A stretch of 7,427 nucleotides of DNA from contig JBFJWU010000162.1 of the NCBI GenBank assembly GCA_041623475.1, forward strand, positions 1 through 7,427. The letters are read 5' to 3'. The notes beneath the pieces are model-generated. The model ran no database searches. It saw nothing but the letters and a program-made list of their open reading frames with translations, and was not told the DNA's origin. Origin of the DNA: JBFJWU01 sp041623475 [NCBI: bacterium] (GTDB taxonomy: Bacteria > J088). Position numbers and translations under genes: made by a program. Numbering within the stretch: the first letter of the stretch is position 1; each line of letters starts with the position of its first letter. Shown in pieces: positions 1-5,311 of this stretch.

Positions 1-62
1 AGGCCGCCGCCCCGTCGTCCAACGGGTGTACGAACGGCGTCAACTATATAAGCTTCAGGCAT
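1..62 (-). CDS. Thiolase, N-terminal fragment (likely FadA6-like acyl-CoA thiolase)
   Basis: Only the first 20 codons are inside the window; the gene continues past the left edge. The minus-strand start ATG is at 62-60, preceded by a strong ribosome binding site AAGGAGGG (67-74) four to five bases upstream. The peptide begins MPEAYIVDAVRTPVG and continues into RRGGG. This is the standard N-terminal strand of type-II thiolases (AxIVDAxRTPxGxxGG), and the EAYxxDAVRT form with a following KRGG-like stretch resembles mycobacterial FadA6. FadA6 is the thiolase proposed for the last thiolytic step of steroid ring C/D degradation, which fits the IpdAB genes upstream. The catalytic Cys and His motifs lie outside the window. 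It is co-directional with the ipdA operon but separated from it by 99 bp. Thiolase is a confident call; the FadA6 assignment rests on a short fragment plus context. Confidence 0.78.
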   Translation of the reverse strand, partial: MPEAYIVDAVRTPVGRRGGG

Positions 63-161
63 GGTGCCCTCCTTGTCTGGTCTGCAGGAATTCCTGGATT
101 CTTGTGAACGGCCGATTCAGGCCGGATTCTTGATTATCGTTGAATTGCGGGTTCTTTCGCA
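63..161 (-). other. Intergenic gap between acyl-CoA dehydrogenase and thiolase
   Basis: This is the only sizeable gap in the minus-strand gene string. It holds the thiolase ribosome binding site (67-74), a 9-bp direct repeat GGATTCTTG at 96-104 and 124-132, and a small hairpin CGGCC-gattca-GGCCG at 109-124. The hairpin is not followed by a T-run on the minus strand, so it does not look like an intrinsic terminator. I see no TAGAACnnGTTCTA palindrome and no convincing promoter. Transcription from the upstream operon probably reads through, but a separate weak promoter cannot be excluded. Confidence 0.4.
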
Positions 162-1163
162 TCACGCGGCACGACCTGGCGTGTCGACAACGCTGGTGCC
201 GACGCGGTCCAGGTGATCGGCCGTGGTGCCCCAGGATCCTTCCAGCGCCCACGCCCGCTTCATCCACATGTGCAAATCGTATTCCGTCGTATAGCCGATG
301 GCGCCGTGGCACTGCAGCGCCGTACGTGAAACCAGCCGGGCTGCCTGGTTTGCATAGACTTTGGCCATGGAACAATGCAGGCCGGCATCAGGCTTGTCGT
401 TTGCCAGCGACCAGGCGGCCCGATAGACCAGCGGCCGGGCAAATTCCAGCCGATTCAGTGCATTTGCCAGGTGGTGCTTGACCGCCTGCTGGGCCCCGAT
501 CGGTTTTCCAAACTGTACGCGGTCTTTTGCATAGTCCACCGTGACCTGCAGCATCGATGCACCCAGGCCAACCAGATACGCTGCCGTCCCCAGGGCCCCC
601 CGGTTCAAGGCAAGTCGTGCACCGGCCGCGTCACCAACCTGGTCACCCGCGGCCATGTAACCCGCTAACCGCGCAGGACGACGTGACCGGTCAACTGACG
701 TTGTTGTTGCCGCGCCCCCGGGCAGCGTGGCCAACCCACCGCCGTGATCGCCGATGACCAGCAGTTCATCCGCACCATCTGCAAACGGAAACAGCGCCTG
801 GGTTGCCGGGGCCGCCGTAATCGCCAGCGTCCCTGCGACAATCCGGCCCAGCCGGTCAACGTCACCAACGAGCAAAGCTGGCGCTACAAATGCTGTCTCG
901 ACAATCGGCTCTGGCAGTGCCGCCCGTCCGCACTCCTCGATAACAAGGATCATGTCCAATTCTGTCAGGCCCAGGCCGCCGGCTGATTCAGGCACCAGCA
1001 TTCCGGGAACGCCCTGGCTGGCCAGTTTCTGCCAGACATCGGCCGTGCGCCCGCTGCTGTTCTCCCAGGCCTGCCGTACAACGTCCGGCGGACATTCGGA
1101 AACCAGCAGGTCACGGACCGCGTCGCGAAACATCAACTGTTCTTCGCTGAATGCAAACCTCAT
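162..1163 (-). CDS. Acyl-CoA dehydrogenase, short subunit (FadE28/32/33-like, 333 aa)
   Basis: This is a flavoprotein acyl-CoA dehydrogenase of the short kind (333 aa against about 380 for the ordinary family) that in steroid-degrading actinobacteria pairs with a longer subunit in an alpha2beta2 enzyme. Visible landmarks are the N-terminal helical segment FSEEQLMFRDAVRDLL (residues 5-20), the PESAGGLGL turn (58-66), the FAD-contact motif DRVQFGKPIGAQQAVKHHLA (214-233) and the C-terminal QCHGAIGYTTEYDLHMWMKRA (284-304). The middle beta domain is short and lacks the usual SEPxAGSD substrate loop. At the two places where the family carries its catalytic Glu I see N187/R188 (helix G) and WGTT (311-314) instead of YEGT, so it probably lacks its own base and relies on its partner. 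The start ATG overlaps the stop of the upstream dehydrogenase by 4 bp (ATGA, 1160-1163), and the ribosome binding site is poor, which suggests translational coupling. The exact substrate, presumably a ring C/D CoA thioester, cannot be fixed from sequence. Confidence 0.9.
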   Translation of the reverse strand: MRFAFSEEQLMFRDAVRDLLVSECPPDVVRQAWENSSGRTADVWQKLASQGVPGMLVPESAGGLGLTELDMILVIEECGRAALPEPIVETAFVAPALLVGDVDRLGRIVAGTLAITAAPATQALFPFADGADELLVIGDHGGGLATLPGGAATTTSVDRSRRPARLAGYMAAGDQVGDAAGARLALNRGALGTAAYLVGLGASMLQVTVDYAKDRVQFGKPIGAQQAVKHHLANALNRLEFARPLVYRAAWSLANDKPDAGLHCSMAKVYANQAARLVSRTALQCHGAIGYTTEYDLHMWMKRAWALEGSWGTTADHLDRVGTSVVDTPGRAA

Positions 1164-2320
1164 TTTCGCGGCAGCCCCAGGACCCGTTCGGCGACAATGT
1201 TCCGCTGGATCTCATTGGTACCGGCATAGATTGGCCCCGCCAGCGAAAACTGATAGCCCTTCAGCCAATCGCCACCATCAACGGCCGAGTCGCTGCCTTC
1301 GTCCAGCTCGGCCAGGTCCCCGATCAGGGACAACGCGGTTTCGTGCAACTGGATATCCATGTCCGACCAGAACAGCTTGGTCAGGCTGGACTCAGCCCCG
1401 ATGTTGTGTCCGTCAACCATCCGCGTCGCCGTCTGGAACGTGTACCACCGGTAGGCCTCGGTATCAATCCAGGCCTGGATAACGGCCTGTCGCAGCGCAG
1501 GGTCCGCCGTTTCCCGGCTGCGACGATACAGGTCGACCAGCCGCGCCGCGGTTGCCATAAACCGGCCAGGACTGCGCAGGCTCAGGCCCCGTTCCGAACT
1601 GGTCGTTGACATGGCGACGTACCAGCCCTGGTTCACCTCGCCGAGAACATCCTGGTCGGGCACAAAAACATCTTCCAGGAACACCTCGGCAAAACCCAGG
1701 TCGCCGTCCAGGCGCTCAACACCACGGACGGTCACACCATCCGCCTTGAGCGGGAACAGGAAATAGGTCAGTCCCTTGTGCCGCTGGGCATCTGGATCCG
1801 TACGAAACAGCCCGAATGCCGAATCGCAGAACGCGCCGCGCGTACACCACGTTTTCTGGCCCGTCAGCAGCCGACCGCCGTCCGTACGTCGCGCGGAGCT
1901 TTTGACATTGGCCAGGTCGCTGCCCGCATTGGGTTCGGACCAGCCCTGGGCCCAAAGGTGCTCGGCAGCCGCCATCGGTCGCAGGATGCGATCTTTCTGC
2001 TCGTCGGTGCCATATTCAAAAATTGTCGGTGCCAGCAGGAAAATCCCGTTCTGCGTGATTCGCGGCGGGCATCCGGCAAGGTAGTACTCTTCTTCAAAAA
2101 TCAGCCATTCCATCAGCGACGCGTCGCGTCCCCCGTATGCTTCGGGCCACGACACCACCGCCCAGCGGTTGGCGAACAGTTCCTGCTCCCACTGCAGATG
2201 CTGCTGGAACCCTTCGCGGGTGTCCCCGGATTTGTATCCCCGGGGCACGTTGGCACGCAGCCATTCACGGCATTCCTGCCGAAACGCCTCTTGCTGCGGA
2301 CTGAATTCCAGGTCCATCAT
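1160..2320 (-). CDS. Acyl-CoA dehydrogenase, long subunit (FadE30/FadE31-like, 386 aa)
   Basis: This is a full-length FAD-dependent acyl-CoA dehydrogenase (386 aa, normal for the family). Domains run in the usual order: N-terminal helices (about 1-120) with WPEAYGGRDASL (58-69); middle beta domain with the FAD/substrate loop GWSEPNAGSDLANV (126-139) and GQKTWCT (154-160); and C-terminal helices ending in YAGTNEIQRNIVAERVLGLP (365-384). The C-terminal tail is very close to the tails of mycobacterial FadE30 and FadE29. The common catalytic Glu of YEGT is Ala366 here, but SSERGLSL (241-248) places Glu243 where isovaleryl-CoA-dehydrogenase-type and steroid-type enzymes carry their base. It probably acts on HIP-CoA-derived thioesters, alone like FadE30 or as a heteromer with the short dehydrogenase encoded next. 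ATG ATG occurs at the start; the first overlaps the ipdC stop as ATGA (2317-2320). Which mycobacterial FadE is the true counterpart cannot be settled by eye. Confidence 0.92.
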   Translation of the reverse strand: MMDLEFSPQQEAFRQECREWLRANVPRGYKSGDTREGFQQHLQWEQELFANRWAVVSWPEAYGGRDASLMEWLIFEEEYYLAGCPPRITQNGIFLLAPTIFEYGTDEQKDRILRPMAAAEHLWAQGWSEPNAGSDLANVKSSARRTDGGRLLTGQKTWCTRGAFCDSAFGLFRTDPDAQRHKGLTYFLFPLKADGVTVRGVERLDGDLGFAEVFLEDVFVPDQDVLGEVNQGWYVAMSTTSSERGLSLRSPGRFMATAARLVDLYRRSRETADPALRQAVIQAWIDTEAYRWYTFQTATRMVDGHNIGAESSLTKLFWSDMDIQLHETALSLIGDLAELDEGSDSAVDGGDWLKGYQFSLAGPIYAGTNEIQRNIVAERVLGLPRK

Positions 2321-3408
2321 GATGCCGCCACCGATTCCGTCACAGGATTCTGTAGACGTTCGAGCGCTGATTCAGCCTCGGCCATGATCCTGTCCAGCAG
2401 CTCAGCGACAGTCGGCAATTCTTCAATATTGCCAACGACCTGCCCGGTCGGCAGGATCCCCCGGTCCAGGTCACCATCGACCATGCTGGCCCGGGTCATG
2501 ATCGGCGCATTGGCAGCCATGGTCAGTTGGGCCAGGCTCAGTTCCTGGCTCTTGCGCATGCGCAGGCCTTCGGCCAGCAGTGCAAAAAATCCCAGGCCAG
2601 TCTCTTTGCGCATGGCCATCGCATTTCGAAACGACAGGATCAGGCGCTGCAGCGGGCCGGCCGTTTCCAGCTTTTCAATCATGTCTGTGCGGATGACCCG
2701 CTGCGGGTGCCCGTCAATAGCGGATGATACAACCGTGCCAAACACATTGGTCTGCAGGTACCTGGCCTTGACCGGTTCCGGCACCTGGCTTTCCTTTGTC
2801 AACAGGAAACGAGTCCCCATGGCGACGCCGTCAGCGCCCCAGGCCAGCGCAGCGACCAGGCCCTCGCCTGTCGCAAACCCACCGGCAGCCAGGACCGGGA
2901 TATCCACCGCGCGACAGACGGCAGGAACCAGCACATTCGTCGGGACCGGTCCCGTGTGTCCGCCGCCCTCGTGGCCCTGGGCGATGACCGCATCAACGCC
3001 CCATTCCTGCATCTTTTGCCCGTGCCGGACCGCGCCAATGGTAACGATCGACACGATGTTGTTTTCCTTGAGCTTGTCAATGGCCGACCTGGGTGGCGCA
3101 CCCGCAAAACTGGCGACACCAACGTTGTATGTCTTCAGCAGCGCGATAATCTCGTCCAGGTTTTCCGCATCACCGCGGGTGTTGACGCCAAACGCCCGTG
3201 AAGTTCGATCGTTGACTTTGGTAATGGCGGTTTCCAGTTCCGCCGTTGTCATTGTTGCGGCCGCCAGGATTCCGAAACCACCGGCCTCGGCCGTAGCTGC
3301 GGTCAGGCGCGCACCGGATACCCACCCCATTCCGGTCTGGACGATCGGCACATCACAATCCAACAGGTCGCAGATCCGTGTCCGCAGTACACCACTGGCT
3401 GTCGCCAA
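2317..3408 (-). CDS. ipdC: IpdC, FMN-dependent nitronate-monooxygenase-fold enzyme of steroid ring C/D degradation
   Basis: The 363-aa product is a TIM-barrel FMN enzyme of the nitronate monooxygenase / 2-nitropropane dioxygenase family. It matches the pattern of mycobacterial IpdC (Rv3553) along its length: PIVQTGMGWVSGARL (21-35), AQGHEGGGHTGPV (143-155), AAGGFATGEGL (174-184), AMGTRFLLT (196-204) and GQVVGNIEELPTVAELL (322-338). His151 in GGGHTG sits where nitronate monooxygenases carry their active-site His. In actinobacteria IpdC acts on the CoA thioester of the C/D-ring intermediate before ring opening, producing the unsaturated compound that EchA20 then hydrolyses. Start choice: the codon is TTG (3408-3406). 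A GGAG (3417-3420) lies eight bases upstream across the ipdB stop, there is no ATG or GTG before the conserved QTGMGW, and the resulting N-terminus is close to the family start. It lies 5 nt after ipdB and overlaps the next gene by ATGA. Confidence 0.93.
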   Translation of the reverse strand: MATASGVLRTRICDLLDCDVPIVQTGMGWVSGARLTAATAEAGGFGILAAATMTTAELETAITKVNDRTSRAFGVNTRGDAENLDEIIALLKTYNVGVASFAGAPPRSAIDKLKENNIVSIVTIGAVRHGQKMQEWGVDAVIAQGHEGGGHTGPVPTNVLVPAVCRAVDIPVLAAGGFATGEGLVAALAWGADGVAMGTRFLLTKESQVPEPVKARYLQTNVFGTVVSSAIDGHPQRVIRTDMIEKLETAGPLQRLILSFRNAMAMRKETGLGFFALLAEGLRMRKSQELSLAQLTMAANAPIMTRASMVDGDLDRGILPTGQVVGNIEELPTVAELLDRIMAEAESALERLQNPVTESVAAS

Positions 3409-3413
3409 AACGA

Positions 3414-4181
3414 CTACTCCGGATCCGGGACTTCACGACAAGCCAGTCCATCAGGATCCAGCTGTTCGCGAATCAGTTTCAATTCGGCATCGTCCGGGGG
3501 TCGCGTCAAAGGGATGTCGTCGGGAATAACCAGATCAAAGCCTGTATTTTCAACAACGTCATCAACGTGGACTCCAGGATGCAGGGACCGAATCCGCATC
3601 CGGTTGTCAGCAGTTTCAAAATCAAAGACACCAAGGTCCGTGATGACCCTGCGAATCTCATGAAATCGGCGTTGCTCGGGCGTCAGTTGTGCAGCCCGGT
3701 CATAGCCGATGCCCGACACCATATCAACGGCCTCAACAAACACGCGGTCACTGTGCCTGGCCACCCAGTAACTGGTCTGGTGGTTGATCGTATTGCCCGG
3801 GGCACCCCGGGCACCCAGCAATTGGACCTTGGGTTGCTGCCAGTCTCCTAGACAGGAAATGTTCTGGTTCCCGTAGCGATCGATCTGGGTGGCACCCATC
3901 ATCACGTGGCGGCGTCCGGTCCAGAGCATGTCAAATACCTGCCGATACGGCATCCAGCCTTCGACAACATTGTCAGCTCCGGCCGAGCCCGCAGCGGGAC
4001 TGTTGGCGATAATGGATGACACGCCGTCGGTCAACAGCAAGTCGGGCTCAAATGTCGCCCGTGCCAAACGTGCGCCAATGGCTGGAATCAGCCCCATCGG
4101 ACTGGCCATGATTTCGCCATCGCCGCGAAATGCCTCGGCACAGGCGACGATGCAGTAATCAGATCGCCGAATGTCTGTCAT
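3414..4181 (-). CDS. ipdB: IpdB, beta subunit of the steroid ring C-cleaving hydrolase
   Basis: The 255-aa protein has the class I CoA-transferase beta-subunit fold and is very close in pattern to M. tuberculosis IpdB (about 250 aa). Signature stretches are GEIMASPMGLIPAIGARLAR (22-41), EGWMPYRQVF (74-83), GRRHVMMGATQIDRYGNQNI (89-108), GAPGNTINHQTSYWV (126-140) and VFVEAVDMVSGIGYDR (147-162). IpdAB hydrolyses the C ring of the cyclohexenone-carboxyl-CoA intermediate (COCHEA-CoA), giving the linear MOODA-CoA; it is a hydrolase and does not transfer CoA. In agreement, the segment where true CoA transferases have the catalytic Glu (SENG-type) reads TDGV at 51-54, with no Glu. The start ATG overlaps the ipdA stop as ATGA (4178-4181), with AAGGA (4189-4193) seven bases upstream. 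This arrangement suits stoichiometric synthesis of the two subunits. Confidence 0.96.
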   Translation of the reverse strand: MTDIRRSDYCIVACAEAFRGDGEIMASPMGLIPAIGARLARATFEPDLLLTDGVSSIIANSPAAGSAGADNVVEGWMPYRQVFDMLWTGRRHVMMGATQIDRYGNQNISCLGDWQQPKVQLLGARGAPGNTINHQTSYWVARHSDRVFVEAVDMVSGIGYDRAAQLTPEQRRFHEIRRVITDLGVFDFETADNRMRIRSLHPGVHVDDVVENTGFDLVIPDDIPLTRPPDDAELKLIREQLDPDGLACREVPDPE

Positions 4182-5026
4182 GACCGAATCCTTTCCTGGT
4201 ATTCGGCCTCGGATGATGTATCCAGGTAGGTCTCATAAAACTCGTCCCACGCCTCGTCTGACTTTGCCGACGCCGCGTATTGCTTCTGGAACGCTTCGTC
4301 GCGGCCGTAATCCGGCGTACATTCAGTGAAATGTGCACCGTTCGGAGCCTCGACGACCGCATCCGTCATCATCCGATTGATCTTGAGGGTATGGAACGTG
4401 CCATCGTCCAGCAGGTTTTCCGTCGGTATGATCTTTTCGACCGACATCACCCGCCGTTCGGCGGCCATACAGAACAGGTCATCAAAATACGGATCCGGCC
4501 CCAGGAATTGTCCGTTGCCTGCCGCATCGCCACGATTCATATGGATAATGGCCAGGTCCAGGTGAATTGCCGGCATTGCGACCAGCGTCTCGCCATCGTC
4601 ATAGGGCGAATCGACGGTCTTCAGGTGCGGATTGATCGTCAGTACGTCGCTGCCCAGGCCAGCTCGCATGGGCAGAAACGGCACCCGGCTTGCCGCCGCA
4701 TACAGTCCCCATTGGAACATCCCTTCGTCGTACTCGACGGCCTCAATCGTTCCCCCCTGCCGCGCCTTGCGAAAATGTGGTTCCAGCGGAATCGAATCCA
4801 GCGATACGAATCCGTAGACGACCTTGCGCGCCTGGCCAGTGGCACACAGAATGCCGACGTCGGGCCCGCCATACGAGACAACGGTCAGATCCTTGACACC
4901 ACTGCGGACGATCGCGCGCACCAGCGACATCGGCTTGCGCCGCGAGCCCCACCCACCGATACCGATCGTCATTCCGTCACGAAGTTCGCCGGTAAACGCT
5001 TCGTGGCTGATTCGTTTGTCCGCCAT
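4178..5026 (-). CDS. ipdA: IpdA, alpha subunit of the steroid ring C-cleaving hydrolase
   Basis: The 282-aa protein has the class I CoA-transferase alpha-subunit fold and matches mycobacterial IpdA (about 290 aa) throughout: MTIGIGGWGSRRKPM (19-33), VVSYGGPDVGIL (49-60), YGFVSLDS (71-78), IEAVEYDEGMF (94-104), FLPMRAGLGS (117-126), DPYFDDLFCMAAERR (178-192) and NRMMTDAVVEAP..GAHFT (217-234). The acidic pair in DEGM (Asp100, Glu101) falls in the region of the Glu reported as essential in M. tuberculosis IpdA (Glu105, by recollection). With IpdB it opens ring C of the CoA-bound steroid remnant in the cytosol. It is the first gene of the minus-strand operon. AGGA (5031-5034) lies four bases before the ATG, and a sigma70-like promoter with a KstR-like operator at its start point lies just upstream (5049-5097), so it is probably induced by a steroid-derived CoA thioester. 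Four of the five junctions it leads are overlapping or within 5 nt. Confidence 0.96.
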   Translation of the reverse strand: MADKRISHEAFTGELRDGMTIGIGGWGSRRKPMSLVRAIVRSGVKDLTVVSYGGPDVGILCATGQARKVVYGFVSLDSIPLEPHFRKARQGGTIEAVEYDEGMFQWGLYAAASRVPFLPMRAGLGSDVLTINPHLKTVDSPYDDGETLVAMPAIHLDLAIIHMNRGDAAGNGQFLGPDPYFDDLFCMAAERRVMSVEKIIPTENLLDDGTFHTLKINRMMTDAVVEAPNGAHFTECTPDYGRDEAFQKQYAASAKSDEAWDEFYETYLDTSSEAEYQERIRS

Positions 5027-5048
5027 ATGATCCTGGAATTCCCCAAAA

Positions 5049-5062
5049 TAGAACGTGTTCTA
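5049..5062. promoter_or_regulatory. KstR-like operator upstream of ipdA (TAGAACGTGTTCTA)
   Basis: This is a perfect 6+6 inverted repeat TAGAAC-GT-GTTCTA. It fits TnnAACnnGTTnnA, the published pattern for the TetR-family steroid repressor KstR. It begins six bases downstream of the -10 box of the ipdA promoter and ends 22 bases before the ATG, so a bound repressor would cover the transcription start. A second copy with the same arms lies 208 bp away (centre to centre) in front of the divergent SDR gene. The recurrence supports function; the identity of the regulator is inferred. Confidence 0.8.
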
Positions 5063-5068
5063 ATGACC

Positions 5069-5097
5069 AGTTTATGCCAGTTGACGCATCCTGTCAA
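5069..5097 (-). promoter_or_regulatory. Sigma70-type promoter for the ipdA operon
   Basis: Read on the minus strand, a perfect -35 box TTGACA (5097-5092) is followed by a 17-bp spacer and the -10 box TAAACT (5074-5069, four of six consensus bases). The predicted start of transcription is near 5062, inside the TAGAACGTGTTCTA operator. This gives a leader of about 35 nt ending in AGGA before the ipdA ATG. Confidence 0.7.
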
Positions 5098-5254
5098 TCC
5101 TGTCGCCGAACATCGCAACGGCAGCAACTGAACGGGCCGAATCGAAACGGAAAGAACCGCTTAAAACAAGGTGTTGCAAACATGATTGCGGCCAAATAGC
5201 GGGCGATCAGAGACAGATCATTGAATCAGCGACTACACGGATCCGGCATTCGGC

Positions 5255-5272
5255 AGTAGAACCTGTTCTACT
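5255..5272. promoter_or_regulatory. KstR-like operator upstream of the SDR-fadD3 unit
   Basis: This is a perfect 8+8 inverted repeat AGTAGAAC-CT-GTTCTACT. Its core TAGAACnnGTTCTA (5257-5270) is the same as the copy in front of ipdA and differs only in the two central bases. It ends 25 bases before the SDR ribosome binding site. The paired copies suggest that one regulator controls both divergent units. Confidence 0.8.
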
Positions 5273-5273
5273 C

Positions 5274-5282
5274 TGCTAAACT
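5274..5282 (+). promoter_or_regulatory. Possible extended -10 element for the SDR gene
   Basis: TGCTAAACT contains a TGn extension followed by TAAACT, the same -10 hexamer used by the ipdA promoter. There is no good -35 box 17 bp upstream; that position falls inside the operator (5255-5272). If real, transcription would start near 5289 and the operator would sit in the promoter spacer. This is a weak call made on one element. Confidence 0.35.
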
Positions 5283-5297
5283 CATGCCAGGTTAAAC

Positions 5298-5304
5298 GGA
5301 GGGG
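5298..5304 (+). promoter_or_regulatory. Strong ribosome binding site for the SDR gene
   Basis: GGAGGGG lies seven bases before the ATG at 5312. It is the strongest Shine-Dalgarno match in front of any plus-strand gene here and fixes the start codon. Confidence 0.75.
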
Positions 5305-5311
5305 TATCGCA

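Noticed and set aside
55-375. Minus-strand open frame of 106 codons at the left edge
   Set aside because: It overlaps the end of the short dehydrogenase and the start of the thiolase in another frame. The thiolase N-terminus with its strong ribosome binding site explains this strand better.
1434-1447. TGGAACGTGTACCA, resembling the operator palindrome
   Set aside because: It lies inside a coding region, does not match GTT in the right half, and is explained by codons of the long dehydrogenase.
1778-3529. Long plus-strand open frame (583 codons) antisense to ipdC and the long dehydrogenase
   Set aside because: It lies opposite two confidently identified genes, has low-complexity Ser/Arg/Pro-rich composition typical of antisense frames in GC-rich DNA, spans a gene junction, and resembles no protein family I know.
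4178-5026. Acetate/glutaconate-type CoA transferase as the function of the ipdA/ipdB pair
   Set aside because: The fold is shared, but the motif pattern follows IpdAB closely, the transferase Glu is absent in the beta subunit, and the neighbours are ipdC, fadD3 and steroid-type dehydrogenases.
4280-5131. Plus-strand open frame of 283 codons antisense to ipdA
   Set aside because: It is fully opposite ipdA, whose conserved motifs are unmistakable. It has no ribosome binding site and no recognisable domain, and it runs through the ipdA promoter and operator.
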